NCBI RefSeq assembly: GCF_905115235.1
Contig: NC_051852.1
Location: 36,157,199-36,221,198, forward strand
Source of the DNA: Hermetia illucens
Lineage: Eukaryota > Arthropoda > Insecta > Diptera > Stratiomyidae
DNA: 64,000 bases
Reading direction: 5' to 3'
Below, in pieces: positions 22,536 to 33,470 of the stretch. The position numbers and the translations under genes are program-made. Under the pieces are notes generated by a model. That model was given only the letters and a program-made list of their open reading frames with translations, was not told the DNA's origin and did not search any database. Numbering within the stretch: position 1 is the stretch's first letter; each line of letters starts with the position of its first letter.

Positions 22536-24172
22536 AAACCCTTAGTCAACATTCAACAGCACCTTTCCTCGTCTAATACTTGCCCCGCCGATATTCCTCA
22601 GGGTTCAGTTCTTTTTGTAACCCTTTCCTTCCTGCTCACCGCAGGCATCCCAAAACCAACTCCACACCCGTGTCCTATCCGAATCCTTCAATAAGAGGAT
22701 GACCTAATCCTTTACACTTCCACCAAAGGCATCTCCCACGCTGAAGCTCGTCTGAACTCTTATTTTTTTTATATATTTCTTATTTATTTCACCCGTTGGA
22801 AACATTCCTCAAATCCCGACATATGCGAGACCATCGTCTGCCATCGAAACATGAGAATGGCCTCGAAAATGTGAAGTAACATCAGAACGTTGTCACTCAA
22901 AATTCACGACGATCCTTTCCCTACTGTGAAAGAAGTCACATACCTCGGAGTGACAATGAATTCCCGCCTCTCCCACGTCCCTCATCTAACAAAAGCACTA
23001 TCCTTGTATACTATCCTAAAATACAACGTCCCTACTTCCGAAAGGGTTAAGTTGTTTCGTTATAAGCAGCTTATCCGATCACTCCTCATTGTCGGCTTCA
23101 TTTGCTGGTCCGGTTCCTCATCATCCCAAATGGAACGACTCCGCCTTAAAGAGAGCAGAGTCTTTCGCCACTGCGCCAACATTTTTAAAAACGAGGACCG
23201 CTCCAAACACATTTCCAGACTGATCCTCTAAGAGCCCTACCAAACCCCACGTATCGACGTCTTCCTTGCTCGTCATGCCCTTAACCTCCTGGTCAAATGT
23301 CAACGCCATTCCAGTCCTTTTGTTTCCAAGGCCGTGCAGATTGATGCTCAACGAGTGGAGGTTTTTTCGACTTTTCCTCCAAAATGACCTGTACATATTT
23401 TAGTGATAAGTTAGACTAGACTTTATGATAGAGCTTAGATTAAGTTTAACTGTTAAGGTAGTCCCTAAGTTGGCTATAAGTTAATATCAATTTATCTAGA
23501 GAATAAAAAAATGGTTGTTTTTCGCAGCCCGAAATTATGTCCTTGCGTCCATTAAAACTGTCACACAAAACTTAGAACTCGCTTTGAAGTTCAAATATTT
23601 ATTTGCATTTATTTTCTTCAAATATTTCATTTTCAATTCGCAAAAAATTTGCTACGTAGGAACGTAGTGTAAGAAGGACACATAAAGAATGTCGCAGTAA
23701 AAATTCAAAATTTTTCCAAGTGGTCCAATGGATCTATTTCTTTCTAGTGGATTTTGCTGGATAATTCTATAAAACAGGATTAAATTTGTAAATGGATCCC
23801 AAAGAGAACATATGGAAGTTTATATAATGATATGCGATCAGCAGAAATTTTAGTTAATAGTATTAATTAATGGGATGCAAACTGAAGGTTCGAGTGTATC
23901 AGATCGGAGGTTGGTGAATATGCCTGGATTAGAAGGTGTTCATGAACAGAGACAGTTTCAACAATGAGACGGACTTTCAATTGATATGTATAGAGCTGTA
24001 TGGATTAAAGTCTATGGTAATGTGATTGATGAATAAATTGAAATTAAGGAAATTTTCAAATAAACTCCTAAACAAATTCTTGACCGAATGGAAAGAGAAA
24101 CTGAAATTTTCAACTACCGTTCTACCAGCTTCTCATAACTTGCAATATCAATGGAAAATTCTCCTTATAGAT

Positions 24173-24183
24173 ATTGTCAAACT
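24173..24183 (+). promoter_or_regulatory. Candidate H1 core-promoter word ATTGTCAAACT (H1-2)
   Basis: It lies 67 bp before the ATG, as in H1-1, so on its own this pair only reflects the duplication. The independent support comes from H1-4. Confidence 0.5.
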
Positions 24184-24239
24184 TTCTGGCTTGTTATTTT
24201 GTGCCCAATAGTTTGTGAAGGATATTGAATTGATTCGAG

Positions 24240-24863
24240 ATGGCAGAAGAATCCGCTCCAGTCGCCGCTCCCCCAGCAACCAGCCCGAAGAAAGGAAAGA
24301 AAGCAGCAGGTGGGCCGAAGAAACCCAAGTCGAAACCAACTCATCCACCGACGTCCTTGATGGTGAACGCTGCTATCAAGTCTTTGAAGGAACGTGGAGG
24401 CTCTTCACTTCTTGCGATCAAGAAGTACTTGGCAGCTAACTACAAGGTGGATGCCAACAAGTTAGCTCCCTTCATCAAGAAGTATCTGAAGAGCGCTGTT
24501 GCCTCTGGAAAGTTGGTCCAAGCTAAAGGTACAGGTGCTTCTGGTTCATTCAAACTTCCAGCCAAGGAGAAGAAGGAAAAGGCTGCTAAACCGAAAACGG
24601 CGGCGGCAGCAAAGAAACCCAAAGCGGCTGCGAAACCAAAGAAAACGGGAGAGAAGAAAGCAGCGAAGGCCAAGAAGCCTGCAGCAGCTAAGAAGGCAGC
24701 ATCTGGGACCGCTAAAGCTGCAAAGAAATCCGGGAGTGTGAAGGCCAAAGCACCAAAGGAGAAAAAACCAAAAGCTGCTAAAGTAGCAAAGAAGGCACCT
24801 AAACCGAAAGCTACAGGAGGAGCGAAGAAAGCCGCACCCAAAAAGGCAGCTGCTAAGAAGTAA
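24240..24863 (+). CDS. Linker histone H1, copy 2 (H1-2)
   Basis: An intact intronless 207-residue H1. The N-tail and globular domain (about 34-106) are identical in protein sequence to H1-1. The C-tail is Lys/Ala/Pro-rich with repeated KPKAA-type units, one residue longer than H1-1. The start is the same ATG in the same context. A histone stem-loop and CAAAGAG element follow, with no poly(A) signal needed. The long antisense open frame (24946-24440) is only the complement of the Lys/Ala-rich coding sequence. Confidence 0.97.
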   Translation: MAEESAPVAAPPATSPKKGKKAAGGPKKPKSKPTHPPTSLMVNAAIKSLKERGGSSLLAIKKYLAANYKVDANKLAPFIKKYLKSAVASGKLVQAKGTGASGSFKLPAKEKKEKAAKPKTAAAAKKPKAAAKPKKTGEKKAAKAKKPAAAKKAASGTAKAAKKSGSVKAKAPKEKKPKAAKVAKKAPKPKATGGAKKAAPKKAAAKK

Positions 24864-24913
24864 ACATCGCCAAAAGGATCTACACCTACGTAGGTCAATA
24901 TATTTAACCCAAC

Positions 24914-24950
24914 AGTCCTTGTCAGGACTACCATGTTTATTTCCAAAGAG
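24914..24950 (+). promoter_or_regulatory. Histone 3' stem-loop and CAAAGAG element (H1-2)
   Basis: Stem AGTCCT/AGGACT with loop TGTC at 24914-24929, 51 bp after the stop. CAAAGAG lies at 24944-24950. Confidence 0.94.
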
Positions 24951-25184
24951 TAGAAATTACTATGCTTCTGAAGATTTGATTGAAAGAGTAGTTGGGGGTT
25001 TTAGAAATTGGGAGTGAGTGATACCACCAATGGGGTTTTCGAAGAGTGAATGGTAACCGCGGGTTTAGGCAAACAAAATTTGAAGCGAATCAGCAAAATT
25101 AAGGAAATCAATATGATCCCGAGCTAATGGTGAGGTTTTAAAAATTGGGAATAATTTTCGGTGTAGAAAACTACCTTGTGTCAA

Positions 25185-26160
25185 AACAGCTTAATTTTCT
25201 GAGAGTTGAGATTATTTATGTTTGAGGACATGAATCAGGGGATTGAAGGCATAGTTTGCAAAGTTTGGCCCCTTCGAAATATGGGTTATGTGGGAAGTGA
25301 AGGAGTGTATTGTCAATTGAAGTGACTTCTTTAACTTTTGGGATAGAAGTGTGGTTTTCAAGTGACAGGGTCCTAACATTTTCAGTGTCATTTCCATGTC
25401 TCCCTGGAATATGGGTTCATATTTATATTGGTTTTGTGAAAATGCAGTAATAGAATTCAGACAACAGTTGGCTTCTGGTGTATTAAAGGATTTGGATGAG
25501 ACCAGGATGAAAAGCTGATTTGCGAATGTCAGCGGTGAACAGGGAGAATAACCCTCTTCTAAAAAGAATTGAACGTTGAGGAATATCAACCGGGTATGCA
25601 TAGGAAGCTAAAAGGTGTTGTTGAATACTCACTAGGGATTTACGGTCGTCCAGAAAGCTAAAAATTTACTTACTGGAAGACTGACTGTGAGGGTGTCTTC
25701 CGATTGATACCAAGAACGACACTAGTCTTGAGGACAAGAAGTGCGTGCTCAACCGAGTGTTTAACACCTTTCGTGAATTAAATCTCAGGAAGTTTCGATG
25801 GAGTCACAATGTCGATGAGCTATTTAATGGTCTACTAAAGATAGATAAGGTAGGACTGAAGTTTAAGTGGATTCGATTGACCTGTTAAGGAAATGGATTT
25901 CATTACGGAGGAGAGCATCTATTTTTAAATAGTCTTCGGCTTGTGGTTGTACTTGACATAAAAGATATCATTGTGAAGTGAAATTAGTTTGCCAAAGTGA
26001 AGGGAACGTAGCTGGATCAGTTCGTCGCATACTTGTTGAATTGCTTCAGGGTATGGACGAACTATCGGGCCTATGGTATTGTCGTAAACTGCATTATTGG
26101 AAGGGAGAAGGATTGGCTCAATTTTTGATTGTTAGGGAGTGAATAGGGTAGATATTACGA
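25185..26160 (-). mobile_element. J-family LINE copy F, diverged internal fragment
   Basis: The minus strand corresponds to the J region from the RT C-terminal part back to the linker. Recognisable words include caaaacagct (compare 39618), gattgaaggca, accaggatga and cagttcgtcgcatacttg (26016-26033, compare 41253-41272). No frame of useful length remains. The right limit is approximate. Confidence 0.6.
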
Positions 26161-26680
26161 TTAGATTTGACATTTAAATTGATGCTGATTAGAAATTATC
26201 AAGGTAGGAGTGATAGAATGTTTTATTAAATATGGGATGGACAATATTGAATTGGGAATTATTCCGTTAAGAGTGTTTCCCCGTTCTTCCGGACTTGAGT
26301 AAGGATGGGTATTTGGCCTAGTGTTATTATACTAGGCTTAACCATGCGCTCTTGATTAAGATGCGTAGAATGAGAAGATTTATGGAGGTCAACAGTATCA
26401 AACCATTGTTCAGGAGAGTCAACTACAATAACGAAGTCCAAGGGTAGGGATTGGCTGGTGGGCGGCTTTGGAACGAGATAAAGGTGTCTTCTAGGCTTGG
26501 ACGTTTCGAGTGGTGGGAACAGTTGGTTGAATAAAAATTTGTCAGAAATGTTTATGGCCTCAGTGCCATAGGTGGCATGACCTGGAGGATTGGACTGTAG
26601 TTGGTCAGTTCGAACTAAGGTTGTAGTTTGGACAATTGGGTTTACGTTTATAGTGCAGTCTGGTTTCGACTACGCGTACT
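26161..26680. other. Unassigned spacer
   Basis: No recognisable domain; probably further decayed J-family sequence. Confidence 0.35.
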
Positions 26681-28866
26681 GTGTCAAGCTCGAATTCGTA
26701 TCTGTGGGCTCGGTTTATGATGGATTGCAATTGTCATCCCTCTTTAAAGTGTGACCTATCCACTGCCACTTCAATCTTCGCGTACGATTGCCAGGCCTGG
26801 GCGCCGACCAAGTTCTTTGTCTGAGATAGTGTCAGGCCAGCGCACTCGGATGATACGATGCAGACAGGTATTGACGTAAGTTTGGAGTTTTTGGGTAACA
26901 GTGGAGATTGTTTCGATATAGTAACACGGAAAAAACACTCCGACAGAACAGTCTCAACTTATGAAGATAACTGCATTTTCAGATTTTAGACAGGGCTGCG
27001 AAAGTGGAACTAATACTGTTACTACTCGGGCAGCATCCAGTTCGATGCCACCGTCGGCAGAAACCACGCTTATATCTAATAAGCGTAGTTTCTGATCGAC
27101 GCTTTCGATGCTTTGGCCATTGATGCAGATATCGAGGGCAATTACCCATCAGACTGAGAACCTTGGTTTTGTTGGTGTTTATCTTCAGTCCAATTCGACT
27201 TGCCTCTCCTTCCAAATCTAGAGCCATCTACCTAACTCTTTTTTGTTGAGGATGCCGGGAGTCCTGAGTCCGTATCCGATTACGGAACGGACCACTTGGA
27301 AAGCAACTTACTTCCTCCCTTATGGTCCACGAACTCCTCTTTTTCGGCTAAAAGCCCAAATTCAAAAAGAAGAACTGACGATTTCGTTCAGAGCAGAAGC
27401 AACTCATCAGACGCTGTCTCACCTTCGCCCTCTGTCTTGGGAGCAGCATGGCCCACGGACTCCCAGCATCCTCAACAAAAAAAATTACTTCGGCCTGGTG
27501 TAGGTTTGAACTTGGGACGGATTTTCATGTCGTGTTTGCGATTATATATAAATGGAACGATTACCACCTCTCGCCACTTTCGGTCACGCTGCTCCCAGGA
27601 CGGAGGTAAGGCAGCCTTTGATGAGTTGCCTCTGCCTTGGACAAAACGCTCGGTTAAGATTTTTTTCTTCATCTAGCTAACGTTTCTGACTTGGTGATAG
27701 TCCATTGATCGTCATCCTATGTCCCTCTGATAATGGCTACCAGTTTCTCTGGAATGCTCCTCCTGCGTAGAGTTCTCCCGGTGCACTGCTTGTTCATGTT
27801 ATCGAGAGCTTTCTCGAAATCGATGAGGAGATCTAAACTCCGGGCACTGTTCCAAAATGATACGTAGGGTGTTGATGTGATCAATGCACTTCACGATAAT
27901 TCCTTTCTTCCTTTCTCTGGAAAAGGTCTCGGATTCCAAGATTTTCATACGAGTAAAAGTAGTAAATGTACAGTAACTTGGGGTGCAGCGATAGGTAACG
28001 CCGTGAAACCGTCGAGCCCAGCAACTTTACTTCATTTGAGTGCATTGATAGTTGGAATGATTTCTTTCCTGCTTGGAAGAACAGTCCGTATGTGCATTCT
28101 ACGACACAATAAGAGGAGGAATCTCACCGAATGCGATACGGTTAAGATCCGTGGTGAGTGTTTTTTTTTTCTTCCTCTTCAATTCGTCGTGGATGAGACA
28201 CAGCGCACACTACGGTGAACTTCTCGGGATTTCAATCGGTATCGGAGTTCGAGCGCGTCAAGCTCGCATCGCTAGTAGCGGTCAGTAGAGCTTTCAACCC
28301 TTTCCTTTCATCCATCTACTTCCAGTATCGATATTCTCAGGCGGATTATGCAGTATATTTGTTGTGCGTTCAGCAAGATAGCTCTCCCACTGCCAAGCGG
28401 GTTCCACGCTCGAACAATGTGCCACCAATGACGAGCATCAGTTTGGTTTTCGTTCGCCAAGACCATGTTTCCCCATCACATGTCCGAGCAAGGTGTTTTT
28501 AGATCCCACCTTGGCATTTAAATCACCTACCTTAATGATATTGCCACCTTTAGGAAGCCTGAACTGCGGGCGTTTGCTTGTAGAAAGCACACTCCACTAT
28601 AACAGAAGTCTCCATTGGTGCATAGCATTGGACAATTATGGTGTTCCTTAACCTGGACCAGAATCTTGCAGTCAAAAGTCTGTCAGACCAAGGCTCCTTG
28701 CTCAAGAGATCGCGTTTTGCAGTAGCCTTTAGAAAAAAAACCCGACACCTGCTTTGCGTCTGCTTCCACTCAGTACTACTCGGCTTTTCACAGTACATTA
28801 CCTTAGGTGTGGTAAGAGGAAGAAGAGTACTTTGCAGAGTCTCACAATCTTACTTCGCTTAGAACC
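26681..28866 (-). mobile_element. RTE-like LINE, decayed, interrupted by an insertion at 27237-27669
   Basis: It aligns in order with the RTE-like element at 62170-63990. The C-terminal region gives words such as cgcactc...acgatgcaggcaggtattg (26840-26875). The RT region has GLKINTNKTKVLSLMG (27227-27150). The upstream part matches LVNFEKA-type and regulatory words near 27800-28090, and the endonuclease remnants run to 28866. No long frame survives. Confidence 0.65.
27237..27669. mobile_element. Insert of unknown type inside the RTE-like element
   Basis: It is flanked by near-identical 12-mers CATCTACCTAAC (27225-27236) and CATCTAGCTAAC (27670-27681), a likely target-site duplication. Inside it, 27239-27264 and 27457-27482 are inverted repeats of 26 bp with one mismatch. 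A second, weaker inverted pair lies near 27427-27455 and 27583-27610. It could be a SINE-like retrocopy in minus orientation (A-rich end on the left) or a fold-back element. Confidence 0.5.
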
Positions 28867-28883
28867 AGAATGTTAAGCTTATA

Positions 28884-29128
28884 TTGATGGAATTCCCGCG
28901 CGGGTTTTTCTCGTATACTCTTCGGCAACACCCAATGCCAGAAGAATTCGTGCGCTGGGTAAAATTGCTGTACCATAATCCTAAAAGTAAAGTTCAAAGT
29001 GTTGTGGGCATATTAAAGACGCTTCGGGTCACTGCCGGTGTTCATCAGGGAAGAGTCGCGCAACTTGTCCAAAAGTGAAATGATCGCCTCATGCAACACG
29101 GTCGGGAACTGAACCTGAATAAATGAAT
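28884..29128 (+). mobile_element. RTE-like LINE RT fragment abutting the H1-3 5' UTR
   Basis: The + frame reads YTLRQHPMPEEFVRWVKLLY, then VTAGVHQG, an RT segment. It skips to NDRLMQHGRELNLNK (about 29078-29120), so the catalytic core between is deleted. The fragment ends within about 15 bp of the start of homology to other H1 5' UTRs. Confidence 0.75.
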
Positions 29129-29161
29129 AAATGATTTTGTGAAGTGTTCAATTCAATCGAG

Positions 29162-29779
29162 ATGGCAGAAGAATCCGCTCCAGTTGCCGCTTCTGCAGCA
29201 GCCAGCCCCAAGAAAGGAAAGAAAGCAGCAGGTGGCCCGAAGAAGCCGAAGTCGAAACCAACTCATCCGCCGACGTCCTCAATGGTGAACGCTGCTATCA
29301 AATCTTTGAAGGAACGTGGCGGCTCTTCACTTCCGGCCATCAAGAAATACCTGGCAGCCAACTACAAGGTGGATGCTGGCAAGCTAGCTCCCTTCATTAA
29401 GAAGTATTTGAAGAGCGCCGTTGCCTCTGGAAAGTTGGTCCAAACTAAAGGTACAGGCGCTTCTGGCTCGTTCAAACTTCCAGCAAAGGAGAAGAAGGAA
29501 AAAGCCACTAAACCAAAGGCGGCTGCAGCAAAGAAACCTAAAGCGGCTGCGAAACCAAAGAAGGCTGGAGAGAAGAAAGCAGCCAAGCCAAAGAAGCCTG
29601 CAGCGGCTAAGAAAGCAGCATCAGGAACCGCTAAAGCAGCAAAGAAATCCGGGAGTGTGAAAGCTAAAGCACCAAAGGAAAAGAAGCCGAAAGCTGCGAA
29701 AGTAGCCAAGAAAGCACCTAAACCGAAGGCTGCAGGAGCAAAAAAAGCTGCTCCCAAGAAGGCAGCAGCGAAGAAGTAA
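29162..29779 (+). CDS. Linker histone H1, copy 3 (H1-3)
   Basis: An intact intronless 205-residue H1. The globular domain is at about 34-106 ([32 protein letters not shown]), followed by a Lys/Ala/Pro C-tail. I start it at the ATG that aligns with the other copies ([10 protein letters not shown]), not at in-frame upstream codons. Many third-position differences from H1-1 with few residue changes suggest a period under selection. The 3' stem-loop and CAAAGAG element are present. Upstream homology to H1-1 and H1-2 ends about 30 bp before the ATG, so the normal promoter appears absent. It may be silent now or use another promoter. Confidence 0.95.
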   Translation: MAEESAPVAASAAASPKKGKKAAGGPKKPKSKPTHPPTSSMVNAAIKSLKERGGSSLPAIKKYLAANYKVDAGKLAPFIKKYLKSAVASGKLVQTKGTGASGSFKLPAKEKKEKATKPKAAAAKKPKAAAKPKKAGEKKAAKPKKPAAAKKAASGTAKAAKKSGSVKAKAPKEKKPKAAKVAKKAPKPKAAGAKKAAPKKAAAKK

Positions 29780-29812
29780 ATGTCTTCATTGAGTTTTATT
29801 ATCAAATCCAAC

Positions 29813-29849
29813 AGTCCTTTTCAGGACTACCATGTTAATTGACAAAGAG
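29813..29849 (+). promoter_or_regulatory. Histone 3' stem-loop and CAAAGAG element (H1-3)
   Basis: AGTCCT-TTTC-AGGACT at 29813-29828 is the canonical loop version. CAAAGAG lies at 29843-29849, beyond the expected cleavage point, which argues that this copy arose at DNA level. Confidence 0.95.
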
Positions 29850-30104
29850 TTAAAATATTTGGTCGCGAGGATCGCAGATATTGGATAAATTTCGGGGGCA
29901 GGTCTCGTTACATTGACATTGAGGATACGTGAAAGAAAGGAGCGCTTGCTTCAATGTCAGGAGGGAAATCAAATGGTCAGTGATACTGACGGGGAAGGAC
30001 AAAAATATCCGCTTGTGAGACAAGTATGGAAATGATTGAGTTCCGAAAAGTTTTAAGGGAGGCAGTTACTGTTTCAATGAAATATTATATTCTAATATTT
30101 TTTT

Positions 30105-30835
30105 AATCCTTTCTAACTTGTTAGCTCTTCAATTGGGATATCATTTGGCGGAGAGGCAGGTGGATGGACATATTGGGCATCGGAGTTGCGACCTGTGTAG
30201 AGGATTGCTCTACCTTTCCTGTCGGAATAGGTGATCGTGAAGTTTTCCCTGCCGATTTCAGTCCCCATAGACTCGGCTATTAAGGGATTGGGGTATGACG
30301 GAGATATTTCTAGGAATTCCACAGCGTATCTATGGTAGCATCCATGCGCAGCCTTTGGGCGGAATCATAGAAGATCTGGTTGGATACTATCGGCGACCCA
30401 GCATCTTGATTGTTGTTAAGAGTGGGCGTAGGGATGTTCCGCGTAAATGAAAAAAAGGTCGCGGAAAGGATAGAGCCTTGTAGGGTACCAGCAACACTTT
30501 ATTATGATGAGATTGCCGCACTTTTAGGGAGCTAATTGCTAGTTTACAGAAGTGCGGGTGAAAATCAAAAATTTTTTTATTTGTAAGTGAGCTTGTATTA
30601 ACATACGGAATCGAAATTTTCCTCGGATCGAGGAGACAGACTATTTTTGGTGCGGTTAACTCTAAATAAGACATCGGTTTTAAAGATAAGGGCGAGCCAA
30701 CGGTTGGCCAACTTGAAGTCTGTGAAGAGGCGGGGTTGAAGGGATGGAGGTAGTCCTCGGGGCGGGGAGGGTTTCCATTCGCTTTTGCTCAACATTGCGT
30801 TCCTCAACCAAACCCACATATACCAGAGGAAGAAT
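30105..30835 (-). mobile_element. J-family LINE copy G, decayed
   Basis: Minus-strand pieces include LTAPKIVCLLDPRKI and FDFHPHFCKLAISSLKVRQS (30674-30387), matching the RT motif region of copy D (TIACLLDIKKAF, FHPHFCKLILSFL). Multiple frame breaks are present. Confidence 0.7.
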
Positions 30836-31516
30836 TATCACTTTCGATTCTCAAAGGTGCACGCCAACCGATTCATTTCAAAGTTTCCGAAGTCTTCAGA
30901 TTCTCGCAAGACCACATTAATCTAAAAAAGGCTCCTGGTTTCGACCTTATTGCGGGCAAAATGATTCAAGAACTGCCGAGATTTGCATTCACTCAACTGA
31001 CACACATATTTGATGGTGTCATACACATTGGCTACTTTCCGAAATTCTGAAAATTGTCACAAATAACGATGATCCCGAAGGAAGGTAAAGATGCTATGCT
31101 CGTCACGTCATATAGACCGATAAGCCTGTTTCACTCACTATCGGAGCTACTCGAGAAATTTCTACTATCTAAGCAGCAATGACAGTTTTACGAAAAAGGG
31201 GTTATTCCTTCTCACCAGTTCGGATTCAGAATGAAAGATAGAACTGTTGAACAAGTTCATCGACTAGCCTCGGAAATAAGCTGTGCTTTGGAAGTTAGAA
31301 AGTACTGCTCGGACGTATTTCTTGGAGTTGCACAAGCATTTGACAAGGTCTACTATGAGGGTCTTATCTTCAAAATCAAGGAAAAGCTACCTACGAATAC
31401 CCATAAAATTCTCGAGTCCTGACTCCTGACTGGCAGGAGATGTGTTATTAAACAAAAAGCTTTCACATCACGGGAATATAACATCAAAGGGGGAGTACCC
31501 CAAGCTAGTGTCCTTA
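30836..31516 (+). mobile_element. Jockey-clade LINE RT, first part
   Basis: The + strand gives LKKAPGFDLIAGKMIQELPR, IPKEGKDAMLVTSYRPISL, QFGFRMKDRTVEQVHRL, VAQAFDKVYYEGLIFKI and GGVPQASVLSP: motifs 0 to 4 of a Jockey RT in order with few breaks. It is cut inside the PQGSVLSP box and resumes at 32588. Confidence 0.8.
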
Positions 31517-32587
31517 GCCCGAGTGAAACATATTTTTTATTTTCGTAGTAAACCTTGTACAATAGTTGATTATGTCTAACAGGGGAATCTTAACAGTAAG
31601 TTACTTAATTTAAGGTAAAGCAAGTAATTACGATGATGTTGCGCTGGATGTTTGAAACTGGAGGAAAACATGCAAAGAAAACGTAAACTTTATGATGGTT
31701 GTAGATGGGGAGACGGGGGAAGAGGTGGAGAAAACAATTAGAAAAAATAAAGGGGAGATAGAGAGAAAAGGTGCCAGAAAGTGGGAACAGGTGACAAAGG
31801 AGGAGGGGAAGGGGTATGTTATTGACGTATATTGGTTGTTGCGGGTTTCACATATTGTGAAGGGGAGTAAAGGCCTGTGTAGAGGGTGACTCTGCCTTCT
31901 TCATCGAAGACATCGCCGCGTTCAAGGAGATGGAGGATAATTTATGGGAAGTTGCTGTGGGTTAGGAGATTTGTTTTGAACGCAGCTTTTGTTCATGGTG
32001 CATTTATTAAGGGGTTCGGGTGATCTCTGCAATTGCGGAGGAATTTAATAGCCTGATTAGTGAGGATAGCGTTGATGCGTGCGATTTCGCACTCGCAGAG
32101 AGTGGTATTTGAAATCTATTTGGAGTGGTCTTCATTGCCGTAGATTCGGGTAGCATGCCGGAGGTATTTTCTCCCCCTGTGGCACAGTCCTCGCGTCCAG
32201 GATGAGTTGCACCAAAAAATGGAGCAGTAGGTGATGATTGATCTTATGAGCTGTTTGTATCATATAAGTTTCATTATGCTTGGGTTTGGGCTCCTGAAGA
32301 GTAGGATTGAGCGAAGAGCGTAGAATGCCGAGTTGGCTTTGGATAGGGCTTCTGTGATGTTTGGAACATTGGAGAGCCTCGAGTTCATGATGATACCAAG
32401 ATATGTTACATTGTTAGTGTTTGGGACTGTAGAGTGGTTTATCTGGAGTGATAAATTCTTGATATTTTGCAGTATGTGTTTGGATAGTTGGAGGTGGCCT
32501 CCGTTTTTCAGTTGGAGATTTTGCATGGAGTTTCATCGTGATCGACTTTCACCAGTGTCAGTCTCGAACTAGATGACTGTGATTGTT
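31517..32587 (-). mobile_element. J-family LINE copy H, inserted into the Jockey RT
   Basis: The minus ORF 32526-32260 reads STVPNTNNVTYLGIIMNSRL, the J-family post-catalytic region. The left end keeps J 3' words (aacagtaagttacttaattt). It is 5'-truncated near 32575. It splits an otherwise continuous + strand Jockey RT; GTGTCCTTA occurs on both sides (31508-31516, 32588-32596). Confidence 0.75.
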
Positions 32588-33010
32588 GGTGTCCTTATCA
32601 CTCTGCTTTATTTGATATATACTGAAAATTTGCCCATAAGCTTGCGCCTATTTGCTTTTACTTACGCTGACGATACGGCGATACTCTGCACGCAATCCAA
32701 TCCTAGTCTTGCATCGCGGGACCTCAAGAGTCACATGAAAGAGGTTGAGCGATGGTTGACCCGCTGGAGAATCAAAGTAAATGAAACAAAATGTAGTCAT
32801 GTCCCTTTCACATTGTAGACACGAACATGTCTCCAGTTAAGTTTAACGGCGTCTCCATTCTTCAGTCTAAGGAGGTAAAATACCTAGGAATACACCCAGA
32901 CAGAAAGCTTACTTGAAAAAAAAAACATGTTGAGGTCAAAAAACTCAGGTCAACCTAAGATTTCTAACAAAGAAAAACGTGTACACATCCCGCGGGTCGA
33001 GGCAGAAGAG
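32588..33010 (+). mobile_element. Jockey-clade LINE RT, second part
   Basis: It resumes with LYLIYTENLPI, RLFAFTYADDTAIL (catalytic YADD) and RWLTRWRIKVNETKCSH, and decays after about 32820. It belongs to the same element as 30836-31516. Confidence 0.8.
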
Positions 33011-33029
33011 AGCCGGTCGATTTTTTTAG

Positions 33030-33470
33030 AGACCCGTTTCTACAAACCAACAGAACTTTCAGCGCTGGCCTTCCCCTCTTGTGGCGAGTTCGAATAAGTC
33101 ACGGAGAGCGCCGGCGACGATATCTATCCGCTCGCATGAACAACAACGAAATAAATCTCGAATGTTGTTAACCCTGCTGCGCCACAGACTCACTTGGTAT
33201 GCTTTTGTTCCGTATAATAGTGGGGTCGGCTTCTCTAAATCGAATCAAGCCATCTTTGCTACGCTTGGAATTTTATTCGTTTCCTATCGACTTGGATTTT
33301 GACAAGTTGTTCAAGATCAGCATTACTATGAGCCGATATGCAGATATTATCTGCATAGAGTAGTGTGTAGGGCACTGGATGGTGGATGCTTCGCGTCCCG
33401 CATATGTACAGTCTATTATTGCATTACGTGCTGTAATCGACTTATAAGCCCGGACTGTACCAGGGGCGAA
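33030..33470 (-). mobile_element. Possible LINE RT fragment
   Basis: A weak minus-strand YADN-type box (LYADNICISAHS) near 33320-33365, followed by LEQLVK-like sequence, suggests an RTE-like catalytic region. No longer frame supports it. Confidence 0.3.

Larger units (their letters stand above)
20166..23526 (+). mobile_element. J-family LINE copy B, 5'-truncated, sense strand
   Basis: It begins inside ORF1 (TPEDYSTSKK), continues through a gag domain and remnant zinc knuckles (RCVKFHQSHDPGECS) to a TAA at 20597-20599 that overlaps the ORF2 ATG at 20599. ORF2 holds the endonuclease (NINSIIGRTRRHELELFL, CETRLHY, GGDLNARHPG) and the RT (PDSCRPISILSSSIKIFEW, DILLGTNWRTPTIACLLHP, IPQGSV near 22595, and a degenerate YADD box near 22690). 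A C-terminal part lies at 22890-23231. It has several frameshifts. The 3' end reads tggttgtttttcgca, matching the 3' terminus of copy D, and is directly followed by the H1-2 duplicated block. Confidence 0.85.
23525..25190 (+). repeat. Duplicated block containing H1-2 (partner 14891-16565)
   Basis: See the partner block. Its left edge falls exactly at the 3' terminus of J copy B, and its right edge at the start of an antisense J fragment (caaaacagcttaattttctg). Confidence 0.9.

Noticed and set aside
24440-24946. Long antisense open frames over the H1 genes (also 15806-16297, 29362-29811, 37945-38331)
   Set aside because: They are the complement of Lys/Ala-rich codons (giving Phe/Gly/Ala-rich text), have no domain and occur at all four H1 copies for that compositional reason.
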